From an uncultured Caulobacterales bacterium (GTDB taxonomy: Bacteria > Pseudomonadota > Alphaproteobacteria > Caulobacterales > Maricaulaceae), in the NCBI GenBank assembly GCA_938003545.1, contig CALKXY010000013.1, forward strand, positions 30,248-94,247: a stretch of DNA of 64,000 nt, read 5' to 3'. Below the pieces are notes generated by a model, which made no database searches, was not told the origin of the DNA, and saw only the letters and a list, made by a program, of their open reading frames with translations. A program made the translations under genes and the position numbers. Below, piece after piece: positions 10,225 through 18,687 of this stretch (position 1 is its first letter; each line of letters starts with the position of its first letter).

Positions 10225-11718
10225 ATGTCCAAGATGAATAAAAAGAACAAACCTTTCCGTCCCAAAGCGCGCCGCCCCCGCGGGTTTGAAGATCGCTCTG
10301 CCGAAACGCTGCGTGCCGAAGCGCGGCTAATTCAGGCGGCGTTCTCTGTCTATGATATTCATGGGTTCGAGCCGCTCCAAACCCCTGCCTTTGAATTTGC
10401 GGATGCGCTCGGAAAATTTCTGCCAGATGATGATCGCCCAAACACGGGCGTCTTCGCCTTGCAGGACGATGACGAACAATGGATGAGTCTGCGCTATGAC
10501 CTAACTGCACCGCTCGCACGTTTCGTGGCTGAAAATTATGATGCCCTCGCGAAACCTTATCGCCGCTATCAGGCGGGCAGTGTTTTCCGCAACGAAAAAC
10601 CCGGACCGGGACGCTTCCGCGAATTTACACAATGCGATGCCGATAGTGTTGGCGCAGCGGGCGCTGCCGCCGACGCAGAGATGATTATGCTAGCCGCCGA
10701 AGTTATGCGCGCGGCAGGGTTGAAAGACGGACAATATGCGATCCGCGTCAATAACCGTAAACTCCTCGACGGTATTCTGGAATCCTCTGGTGTACCCAAC
10801 ACAACTGAGGGCGCAGAACAACGCCTGCAAGTGTTGCGCGCAATTGATAAATTAGACCGCCTCGGGGCAGAGGGCGTCGAAGCCTTGCTGGGCGAAGGCC
10901 GCGAAGACGAGTCTGGCGATTATACGGACGGCGCGAAATTAAATGCAGCGGGTATTAAAGCCGTCTTGGGGTTCACAACGGCATCATCCGAAAACCGCGC
11001 GGACACAATCCGCACACTTGAAGGATTGATGGGCACATCTGAACGCGGCCTCGACGGCGTCAAAGAACTTATTCAAATCGACTCAATTTTAAATGCTGTC
11101 GGATTTGGCAATGACCGCGTCAGCTATGACACGTCTATTGTGCGCGGCCTGGGCTATTATACAGGCCCTGTGTTTGAAGCCGAACTCCTGACTGAAATTA
11201 AAGACCGCAAAGGTCGCCCTGTTCGTATCGGCTCTGTTGGCGGCGGCGGGCGCTATGATGACCTCGTCTCACGTTTCCGCGGCCAAGCTGTGCCTGCCAC
11301 AGGGTTCAGTTTTGGCGTCTCGCGTTTCTTGACGGCACTGGAACGGATGGACGCGCTGGAATCTTCCGTCAAACCTCCCGTGATTATTTGCGCCTTTGAT
11401 AAGGGCCTCATGGGCGAATATTTCAAACTCGCGGGCGAACTGCACGTCGAGGGTATCCGCGCCGAAGTCTTTGTCGGCGCAGGCAATGTCACCAAACAAA
11501 TGAAATATGCTGATCGCCGCAATGCCCAAGTCGCTGTCTTAATGGGCAGCGACGAAATGGACGCAGGCCAAGTGACACTTAAGGATCTATACGAGGGCGC
11601 AAAAGCTGCCGCTGCAATTGAATCAAATGAGGAATGGAAATCTTCTCGCCCCGCCCAAGAAACAGTCTCGCGCGCAAATTGGGTCGCGGCTGTGAAGGCG
11701 ATGTTGGCGGGTGCATAA
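10225..11718 (+). CDS. hisS: Histidyl-tRNA synthetase
   Basis: RPRGFEDRSAETL, SLRYDLTAPLARFVAEN, YRRYQAGSVFRNEKPGPGRFREFTQCDAD, GLGYYTGPVFEAE, GGGGRYDDLV. Confidence 0.95.
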   Translation: MSKMNKKNKPFRPKARRPRGFEDRSAETLRAEARLIQAAFSVYDIHGFEPLQTPAFEFADALGKFLPDDDRPNTGVFALQDDDEQWMSLRYDLTAPLARFVAENYDALAKPYRRYQAGSVFRNEKPGPGRFREFTQCDADSVGAAGAAADAEMIMLAAEVMRAAGLKDGQYAIRVNNRKLLDGILESSGVPNTTEGAEQRLQVLRAIDKLDRLGAEGVEALLGEGREDESGDYTDGAKLNAAGIKAVLGFTTASSENRADTIRTLEGLMGTSERGLDGVKELIQIDSILNAVGFGNDRVSYDTSIVRGLGYYTGPVFEAELLTEIKDRKGRPVRIGSVGGGGRYDDLVSRFRGQAVPATGFSFGVSRFLTALERMDALESSVKPPVIICAFDKGLMGEYFKLAGELHVEGIRAEVFVGAGNVTKQMKYADRRNAQVAVLMGSDEMDAGQVTLKDLYEGAKAAAAIESNEEWKSSRPAQETVSRANWVAAVKAMLAGA

Positions 11719-11819
11719 ATTTCGATAGGCACAATCATCTGTGTTTGGTATAAATTGCATGTGAATTTGTAAGTTTGAAAACTTAATCCGCGTCTTGCGC
11801 AAAATAAACACGTTCAGTT

Positions 11820-12118
11820 TCAATTACTTATAAAAATATCAAGAGATGCGTCCTTGGGTCTATATTTGTAGGCTAGTTTAAACTTGTCTTCTCACAACGG
11901 GCGACCAAGCGTACGTTGGCTTGTTCGGTGAGGAGCGGCGCTTGTCATTGGATGATGCTGGGTAACGTCAGCAAAGTTGGGTGGCCTATCGCGAGCTGAT
12001 TGAGCCTAGACTGTTCTGTTCGGCCGGTAGTGGAGAAAGGCGTCGTCGCGAGGGTCCCTCTGGGGCCGAAAACCACATTGTTATTCCGGTTCCGCCGGGC
12101 CCTGAAATACCCTCGCGA
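11820..12118 (+). ncRNA. Candidate structured intergenic RNA, copy A, downstream of hisS
   Basis: Conserved block tcaattActta...atcaagagaNNNNtccttgg shared with 63748. Long hairpin CTTCTCAC(11888)-AACGGG-CGACCAAGC / GCTTGTTCG-GTGAGGAG(11935). Second perfect 10-bp stem TCGCGAGGGT 12046-12055 / ACCCTCGCGA 12109-12118. Strand inferred; no known RNA family recognised. Confidence 0.4.
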
Positions 12119-12336
12119 ACATCCCGTAAAACGGAACATTTTTCTAACGAAGACAACAGAGACTAAGAGATACAGGAACTAAAGCGGTTCCGAGGATAGC
12201 GAAGCCCCCCGCCAGATGTTCACGCGTTTAACGCGGGATTATGCGATGAGCTTTGCGGTAATATTAGAGGGTCCGTAGATTGCGTTGTGATGCGCGGTGT
12301 TGAGTCTTGCTCTGAACGCGCCGTGGTTGTTTCCAA

Positions 12337-12392
12337 TAAAAAACCCCGCCTTGTGCAATTCGCTTTTGCGAAATGCACGATGGCAGGGCTCT
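12337..12392 (-). terminator. Rho-independent terminator of ctrA
   Basis: On the minus strand: GCCCTGCCATCGTGCATTTCGC-AAAA-GCGAATTGCACAAGGCGGGGTTTTTT. Confidence 0.85.
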
Positions 12393-12433
12393 TTGTGAGA
12401 CATGGGAGGATGTCCCGTATATTTAGATGTCGC

Positions 12434-13129
12434 CTAGGCTGACATTTTTTCTTTGGCTGGATCACGTAGAACATATCCACGGCCCCAAACGGTTTCGATG
12501 TAATGTTCGCCTGCTGTTGCGGCTGCGAGTTTCTTACGCAGCTTACAGATGAATACGTCGATGATTTTCAATTCTGGCTCGTCCATGCCGCCATAAAGGT
12601 GGTTGAGGAACATCTCTTTTGTGAGGGTCGTGCCCTTACGTAGGGAGAGCAGCTCTAGCATTTGGTATTCTTTGCCCGTTAGGTGGACGCGGTGATCGCC
12701 AACTTCGACAGTTTTCGCATCAAGGTTCACTTTGATGTCGCCTGTTGTGATAATGGACTGGCTGTGGCCTTTGGAGCGGCGAACAACGGCGTGGATACGC
12801 GCAACAAGTTCGTCTTTATGGAAAGGCTTTGTCATGAAGTCATCAGCGCCAGTGCCGAGACCGCGAACTTTGCTGTCGATGTCATTTGTACCTGACAGGA
12901 TAAAGATCGGTGTGTTGACCTTTGCCATGCGTAATGTTTTCAACACGTCAAAGCCTGGCATGTCCGGAAGGTTGAGGTCGAGCAGGATAATATCATAGTC
13001 ATAGAGCTTGCCGAGATCGACACCCTCTTCGCCTAGATCCGTTGTGTAAACATTAAAGCCCTCAGACTTGAGCATCAGCTCAATGCCTTGTGCCGTGGCC
13101 ATGTCATCTTCAATTAGAAGAACTCGCAT
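12434..13129 (-). CDS. ctrA: Cell cycle response regulator CtrA
   Basis: [67 protein letters not shown]...; C-terminal winged helix [40 protein letters not shown] is characteristic of CtrA. Confidence 0.96.
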   Translation of the reverse strand: MRVLLIEDDMATAQGIELMLKSEGFNVYTTDLGEEGVDLGKLYDYDIILLDLNLPDMPGFDVLKTLRMAKVNTPIFILSGTNDIDSKVRGLGTGADDFMTKPFHKDELVARIHAVVRRSKGHSQSIITTGDIKVNLDAKTVEVGDHRVHLTGKEYQMLELLSLRKGTTLTKEMFLNHLYGGMDEPELKIIDVFICKLRKKLAAATAGEHYIETVWGRGYVLRDPAKEKMSA

Positions 13130-13469
13130 TTTGTCCCCTCCCAGGCGATTCGAGATCCCGTCGAACGCCGAGATATAGTTAATAGAACCTCTGACGTAGG
13201 GGCATTGCGTAAATCAAGTGTTAACGACAATAACAAGACTGTTAGCGGATAGCAGAGAGCGTTTTCAGAATCGGGTCCGTAACGAACGTCTTAACGGGGC
13301 GAATGTGCCTTCATTTTCGCTTAACCACACTTTTTCATCAGAACGTAAACCTAACAGGGTATGACTAATCAAGAATGGCGATGGGCCGGACACGGGAGAC
13401 AACTCTCGGACGACCTTTCGATAAGAGTGAGCAAGGTATTAGGTGATACCTCAAAGGGTGGAATAAAGA

Positions 13470-13844
13470 ATGGCGCATTCAAGCGAACGTAATCTTGTGA
13501 AGACGCGGTTTCAGATCGAAGATCTTCAGAAACGTATTTCAGTGTTGAGCGCCACGCGTGAAGATCTTGAGCGTCAAGTGCGTAAGCTGAATGATAGCGT
13601 CCCCGAAGATGAAATTGATGCGAGCGCGCAAAAAGAAGGCTATGTTGCTTATGGCAGTTACGCCAAGTCAGTTATCGCACGTAAAGAAAACTTACGCCGT
13701 ACATTGGGCGACATTGGCGCGCAAAGCGGACAGCTCGCGGATCAGCTTAAAGTCGCACTTGATGCGTTGGACAGCTTCGAACGGATTAAAGCCCGCCGTC
13801 TAGCTGCAAAAGCCGAGCGCGCAATGGCCCGTAAATCCGCCTAA
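13470..13844 (+). CDS. FliJ-like coiled-coil protein, divergent from ctrA
   Basis: Coiled-coil protein of 124 aa; ...EDEIDASAQKEGYVAYGSYAKSVIARKENLRRTLGDIGAQ... resembles rhizobial FliJ-like proteins next to ctrA. Confidence 0.5.
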   Translation: MAHSSERNLVKTRFQIEDLQKRISVLSATREDLERQVRKLNDSVPEDEIDASAQKEGYVAYGSYAKSVIARKENLRRTLGDIGAQSGQLADQLKVALDALDSFERIKARRLAAKAERAMARKSA

Positions 13845-13870
13845 GCTCTTAACGGCCAGACATTTTAAAG

Positions 13871-13897
13871 CGGTTCCGTGAGGGGCCGTTTTTTTTT
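13871..13897 (+). terminator. Rho-independent terminator after the FliJ-like gene
   Basis: CGGTTCC-gtga-GGGGCCG then a run of T. Confidence 0.75.
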
Positions 13898-13899
13898 GG

Positions 13900-14181
13900 C
13901 TAACTATCATCATCGCCTTCGACCCAATCGTAAAGTTCGCTGAAACCTGATGCGTCTGCAATGACGTCCCATTCCGTTTCGGGGGCATCGGCAGGTTGGA
14001 CCCAGAACATCATGGCCATGACGGCCATCGCCGCAACACCGCCCATCGCCCATATCGGGCGGCGCGTCGTTGACGTATTGGCAGGTTGAGCTGTTTCAGC
14101 TGCCGCGAGAATCTTTGCGGATAAATTTCCGCGCGGGGCAGGGGCTTGGTTTTGGGCTAACATATGATCAAGATCGGTCAT
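13900..14181 (-). CDS. Small single-TM protein, possible anti-sigma factor
   Basis: 93 aa, one TM helix (WAMGGVAAMAVMAMMFWV); start overlaps the end of the upstream ECF sigma gene. Confidence 0.5.
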   Translation of the reverse strand: MTDLDHMLAQNQAPAPRGNLSAKILAAAETAQPANTSTTRRPIWAMGGVAAMAVMAMMFWVQPADAPETEWDVIADASGFSELYDWVEGDDDS

Positions 14182-14708
14182 ATTGATAAGCTCGCTTTCT
14201 GGTCGAGGAGGTTCGTTTTGAGTTTTGCGCGTGCGCGCGACAACAGGCTTTCATAAGCCTTTTCATTGATGTTTAGGGCCGCCGCGCCATCGGCTTGGCT
14301 GGCATGTTGGTAGTAAGACAAGACAAGAGCCGCGCGTTGCCGTTCGGGCAACGTCAATATTGCGGCTTGTACCCGTTGTGCTGTTTCGGTTCGGACAATT
14401 TCTATATCTGCGCGAGGCGCGGGGTCTGTTCGGTCAGGTACGGTATCAGAATAAATCGGCCGTTTTCGGCGACGATCATCAATAGATAACCGCGTTGCGA
14501 CGCGCCGCAACCACGTCAAGATACTCGCGTCGCCATCGGTTTTCCAACGGGGTGCGGCTTGCCAAAAGCGCAAGAATGTTTCTTGCGCAATATCTTCAGC
14601 TTGGCTGCGGTCACCTGTCATATGCCACGCCAGGCCATGCAATCGGGTCAAATGTCGATCCATCAAAGCTGAGAGGGCGGCAGAGTCTCCAGCCTGCAAA
14701 GCAGGCAA
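14178..14708 (-). CDS. ECF-type RNA polymerase sigma factor
   Basis: DRSQAEDIAQETFLRFWQ (region 2), LPERQRAALVLSYYQHASQADGAAALNINEKAYESLLSRARAKLK (region 4). Start uncertain. Confidence 0.9.
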   Translation of the reverse strand: MPALQAGDSAALSALMDRHLTRLHGLAWHMTGDRSQAEDIAQETFLRFWQAAPRWKTDGDASILTWLRRVATRLSIDDRRRKRPIYSDTVPDRTDPAPRADIEIVRTETAQRVQAAILTLPERQRAALVLSYYQHASQADGAAALNINEKAYESLLSRARAKLKTNLLDQKASLSI

Positions 14709-14737
14709 GAGGTCGATATCTGGATCAGAACGCAGAG

Positions 14738-15358
14738 TTATTCTCCGCGCTTCACACCATGTTTGCCTCTACGGCCTTTGCGCTGTCGGCCTTCGCCTTT
14801 GACTAAAATGCCATCGCCATTTGCATCCATGCGGGCGAATAATTGATCTGATATGAGGAGGTGTTCATCGAGAGACACAAAGCCATCGCCATTTGCATCG
14901 GGGCGTGGACGCTCGGCTCTGCGAGATTTTCGATCTTCGCGTTTGTCTCCACGCTTAGCTTTACGACTTTCGCGCATGGCGGCTTTTTCATCCGTACTGA
15001 TTTTTCCGTCGCCATCCGTATCGAATTTTTTGAGACGCTCAACTTTGTGGGCGTCTGATGTTTTCCGTTTGGTACTCATTTCCGCAGGCGAGAGACTGCC
15101 GTCCTTATTGCTGTCCAAACGTTCAAATCTTCGTTCTGCGCGTTTATCGTGACGCGCTTTTTTTAGAGCTTGGCGCTCATCCGTGCTGAGAAAATTATCA
15201 TTGTTCAAATCTGCTGCGGCGAAACGCTCCATCGCAGTTTCTGTGAACTCGGCTTTCGTAACCTGGCCGTCTTTGTTCAAATCTGCTTTAGGGCCAGCAG
15301 CGATTAAGAGCGTTGCACCTGATGCGATCAAGGCAGTTGTAAGAATTTTACGTGTCAT
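14738..15358 (-). CDS. Secreted multi-EF-hand protein
   Basis: Signal peptide and six EF-hand loops: DLNKDGQVTKAE, DLNNDNFLSTDE, DSNKDGSLSPAE, DTDGDGKISTDE, DANGDGFVSLDE, DANGDGILVKGE. Confidence 0.88.
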   Translation of the reverse strand: MTRKILTTALIASGATLLIAAGPKADLNKDGQVTKAEFTETAMERFAAADLNNDNFLSTDERQALKKARHDKRAERRFERLDSNKDGSLSPAEMSTKRKTSDAHKVERLKKFDTDGDGKISTDEKAAMRESRKAKRGDKREDRKSRRAERPRPDANGDGFVSLDEHLLISDQLFARMDANGDGILVKGEGRQRKGRRGKHGVKRGE

Positions 15359-15443
15359 TTTGTGTCTCCACTAAGAGGGGTTTACACATAACACACGGAT
15401 GACACAGACAAATCCTTCGCGCAGGACTGATGTGTAAATGCTT

Positions 15444-16151
15444 TTAAGCGACCGCTCTGCGAGCGGCTTGGTCGCGCATTTGTTCGAGTAAGCGGGTCTC
15501 AATGTGTAAGTCATCGACATGTCCCGCATAGGGGGTTGGCGCACCTAGATGTTCGCGGACTGTGTCAGATAACATTAATGCCGTTTCTACGGCGTCGCAT
15601 TTCTCGCCAGTTGAGAGCACGAGGGGGTCAAAATCTGGAGCCCGTCGGCGGACAGCATCTACCATCCAGAACGCGCGCATAAAGTCATCGCCTTGTGTGT
15701 CATAAGAGACAACGGAGACATCGGAGGCCGCTCCTAATCGGACATGCGCAGGCGTGCATCCGACCTCTGGAACCACAAAAACCCAGTCGTAAGATAGGGA
15801 TAAAGCCGCCAAGAGGCCTAAGGCATCTTCCAGACTTTGAGGGCCTACGGCACCTGCTGTAAAATGCTCATTTGATGTTATGTAGAGTGCATCGCTGACC
15901 TGTGCGTTACCGCGGGCAACGTCGTCCAATGTGCGAGCGTGCACGATACCGGAACGCCTCAAAAGCTCTCCGCCAACAGCATCGAGGATTAAAACAGTTT
16001 CGCCGTAGCTGGCAGCTTTGCGGCCTAGTTTTACGACCAGATCATAGGTTGCGTCCGACTCACCGCTGGCCGTGAAGAGGCTAACGAGCCGGCATGCCGG
16101 TTCATATGTGTCGCCTTGGACCCGTCGGGCCTTATGTTTGAGCTGGGCCAT
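15444..16151 (-). CDS. MinD/FlhG-like P-loop-fold protein with degenerate Walker A
   Basis: CRLVSLFTASGESDATYDLVVKLGRKAASYGETVLILDAVGG resembles the MinD/ParA N-terminus (strand, loop, helix, VLxxDA) but lacks the lysines of the deviant Walker A. Later YDWVFVVPEVG resembles Walker B. Confidence 0.5.
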   Translation of the reverse strand: MAQLKHKARRVQGDTYEPACRLVSLFTASGESDATYDLVVKLGRKAASYGETVLILDAVGGELLRRSGIVHARTLDDVARGNAQVSDALYITSNEHFTAGAVGPQSLEDALGLLAALSLSYDWVFVVPEVGCTPAHVRLGAASDVSVVSYDTQGDDFMRAFWMVDAVRRRAPDFDPLVLSTGEKCDAVETALMLSDTVREHLGAPTPYAGHVDDLHIETRLLEQMRDQAARRAVA

Positions 16152-16320
16152 GACGCCCTTTCGAATTCACCAAATACCAATCGGGTCTTTGCCCGTTTCG
16201 CTATATTTACCTGCAACGACCTAAATTTTGGCGAACAAGCGTGGTAAATCTGGATTAATCTGACATTTACGAAGGTTTAAAAAATGCAGTCCGAAATTTG
16301 GAAATGAAGGTTGAAGGCAT

Positions 16321-16350
16321 AAAAAAACCGTCCTGGAGGGACGGTTTTTA
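16321..16350 (-). terminator. Rho-independent terminator (sciP side; could act in both directions)
   Basis: aaaaaaaccgtccTGGAgggacggttttt: A-tract, stem, T-tract. Confidence 0.75.
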
Positions 16351-16373
16351 GAAAAATAATTTATATGCGCGCG

Positions 16374-16664
16374 TTAGCGATATTGTTGTACCCGCGTTGT
16401 CCGAAGACCTGCAATACCGTAGCTTTCAATCGACCGTTGCCACGACATAAATTCTTCAGCGGAAAGTCCGTAGCGTTCCAAGGCGCCGTCTAGTGTCAAG
16501 AGACCGCCTCGGACGGCCGCAACAACTTCTGCTTTTCTGCGGATTACCCACCGAACAGTGTTCGGCTTGGGGAGGTCAGCTAAGGTCAAAGGTGTGCCCT
16601 CTGGTCCGATGACGACATTTTCGCGTTTTATTTTGCGATCTAACATGTGCTTTTGCCCATTCAT
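16374..16664 (-). CDS. sciP: SciP (DUF1153) CtrA inhibitory protein
   Basis: VIGPEGTPLTLADLPKPNTVRWVIRRKAEVVAAVRGGLLTLDGALERYGLSAEEFMSWQRSIESYGIAGLRTTRVQQYR matches the conserved SciP/DUF1153 sequence. Confidence 0.92.
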   Translation of the reverse strand: MNGQKHMLDRKIKRENVVIGPEGTPLTLADLPKPNTVRWVIRRKAEVVAAVRGGLLTLDGALERYGLSAEEFMSWQRSIESYGIAGLRTTRVQQYR

Positions 16665-16929
16665 TTAGTCCGCCCACACAGACCTGTTTTTGTTATGTCA
16701 TTCATCTAAGCGACAGGGTCTTAAAAACAGTTTAAAGAAGCGCAAAAAAAGTGTTTAGATACAATCGTTTACGAAGGTTAATGGAATCGGAATTATCGTT
16801 AACAAGCACTTACATGGTTCGGCAGCGAATTGATTCTATTGAGTCTTTTGTTCGCGGCTGCTGCGGCCCTTGTATCGACTTGGGACATAACCCGCCCTAT
16901 ATGCGCGAGAGAAAAAAGGTGTATTTTTT

Positions 16930-18093
16930 TTGGATGACATGGCTCAAACGTTGAAAAGCTCTAAAAATTCACTCGGATTCAATAAATCCGAAGCTGAAAC
17001 ACGTGTCGTTGTGGCGATGAGTGGTGGCGTGGACAGCTCTGTTTGCGCGGCATTGCTCGCGCGCGAGGGATATGACGTCATCGGCGTGACCCTGCAGCTC
17101 TATGATCACGGCGAGGCGATCAAAAAAGCGAAAGCCTGTTGTGCAGGCCAAGACATCTATGATGCCAAGCGCGTTGCCGAGGATATGGGGTTCCCGCATT
17201 ATGTCTTGGATTATGAATCTAATTTCCGCGAGCAAGTAATTGAGGATTTCGCCGATACATATCTGAAAGGAGCGACTCCTATTCCCTGTGTGCGTTGTAA
17301 TCAGACTGTCAAATTTAAAGACCTTCTACAGGTTGCCCGTGACCTTGGTGCGGATTGCATGGCGACAGGGCATTATATTAAACGTGTCGAGGGTGCGGAT
17401 GGGCCAGAGCTTCACCGCGCATATGATGGCGGGAAAGATCAATCTTATTTCTTGTTCGCGACAACGCGCGATCAGTTAGATTTTCTGCGTTTTCCGTTAG
17501 GTCATTTGGATAAAAGCGAAACGCGCCGCCTTGCGGTCGAGCTTGGCCTAAATGTTGCGGCAAAGCCTGATAGTCAGGATATCTGTTTTGTCCCGACAGG
17601 GAAATATACAGATGTGATTGAAAAACTTCGCCCAGAAGCCGCGAAGCCCGGAGATATTGTTCATCAAGACGGGACGGTGCTCGGCCGTCACCGCGGGGTC
17701 ATGTATTATACGATTGGTCAACGTCGGGGGTTAGGCCTCAAAGACGGTTCGGGGTCTGATCCGTTATTTGTGGTCGCGATTGATGCGGATAGCCATCAAG
17801 TGATTGTTGGTCCGCGTTCGGCGCTAGACCGTGATACATTGTGGATGGACGATGTGAACTGGCTGGGCGAAGGGGAATTTGGGGCGCATCTAGATGGAAC
17901 AAAAATCCGCGTGAAAGTTCGGTCTACGCGTCCTCCTGCTCCAGCGCGGTTGGAATTGCGCGGGAATAACATGGTTGTTGTCTTGGATGAACCTGATGTT
18001 GGGCTGTCACCTGGTCAGGCCTGTGTGTTCTATGAAGACCGCAATGATGCGGCGCGGACGCTTGGCGGTGGGTGGATTACGCAGACGGCGTAA
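16930..18093 (+). CDS. mnmA: tRNA-specific 2-thiouridylase
   Basis: [58 protein letters not shown]. Confidence 0.95.
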   Translation: MDDMAQTLKSSKNSLGFNKSEAETRVVVAMSGGVDSSVCAALLAREGYDVIGVTLQLYDHGEAIKKAKACCAGQDIYDAKRVAEDMGFPHYVLDYESNFREQVIEDFADTYLKGATPIPCVRCNQTVKFKDLLQVARDLGADCMATGHYIKRVEGADGPELHRAYDGGKDQSYFLFATTRDQLDFLRFPLGHLDKSETRRLAVELGLNVAAKPDSQDICFVPTGKYTDVIEKLRPEAAKPGDIVHQDGTVLGRHRGVMYYTIGQRRGLGLKDGSGSDPLFVVAIDADSHQVIVGPRSALDRDTLWMDDVNWLGEGEFGAHLDGTKIRVKVRSTRPPAPARLELRGNNMVVVLDEPDVGLSPGQACVFYEDRNDAARTLGGGWITQTA

Positions 18094-18188
18094 AACATTT
18101 GCGAGATAGCGAAAAATTACGACCCGTTAACTAGCTCTCCACGGAAGGAGGGATTAAGTTCACCTGTCTACACTTACAGGAGAGACTT

Positions 18189-18392
18189 ATGGCCATAATG
18201 AAAACAATCGAAGTAATGAGCGAGAGCAGTGAGAGCTTTGAAGCCGCTATTGAGCATGCCGTTGAGCGTACAGGCAAAACTGTCAAAAATATCCGTTCCG
18301 CCTATGTGAACGAAATGTCGACATCCATCAAAGGTAAAAAGATTGATAAGTACCGCGTTAACGTAAAGATCACATTTGAAGTTGGTGAATAA
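18189..18392 (+). CDS. Dodecin family flavin-binding protein
   Basis: 67 aa: IEVMSESSESFEAAIEHAVERTGKTVKNIRSAYVNEMSTSIKGKKIDKYRVNVKITFEV. Confidence 0.92.
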   Translation: MAIMKTIEVMSESSESFEAAIEHAVERTGKTVKNIRSAYVNEMSTSIKGKKIDKYRVNVKITFEVGE

Positions 18393-18439
18393 TTTTAGGC
18401 TCTACGTTTTAAAAGCGTAGACATCTTGAATATGAATTA

Positions 18440-18475
18440 AGGGCTGCCCGTTTTGAACGGGCAGCCCTTTTTTTG
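18440..18475 (+). terminator. Rho-independent terminator of the dodecin gene
   Basis: AAGGGCTGCCCG-ttttgaa-CGGGCAGCCCTTTTTTT. Confidence 0.9.
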
Positions 18476-18687
18476 CCAAAACCTCTGCCGAGATGAAACG
18501 GATAGAGAGGTGGATAGAAAACCCTGCGCGTCTCTGTAACCATTCATGCATTTGGTATGATTTTATTTAGGCGGCCTGTTTTGGGTCAAAATAGAATGGC
18601 GTTAATGCGTCTATATCCATTTCACTTGCTGGTATTGCCTGTCTACGCTCTGTAATGAGGCGCAAAGAATTTTCGAAAGGCTTCCCC

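Noticed and set aside
11981-12166. 61-aa ORF in the hisS-ctrA spacer (MAYRELIEPRLFCSAGSGERRRREG...)
   Set aside because: Overlaps strong inverted repeats, has no protein family resemblance and a second ORF in another frame; better explained as structured RNA.
11880-12240. Assignment of the hisS-ctrA spacer to RNase P RNA, tmRNA, SRP RNA or 6S RNA
   Set aside because: None of the signature sequences I know (GAGGAAAGTCC, ANDNFAEE-type tag and tRNA-like ends, GGTCAGGTCCGGAAGGAAGCAGCC) are present; left unassigned.
13389-13420. Third possible copy of the A/B element: cggacacggga in the ctrA-FliJ spacer
   Set aside because: An 11-nt match is expected by chance in 64 kb; distance from atcaaga to ACGGG is 24 nt instead of 59 and the double stem is not formed.
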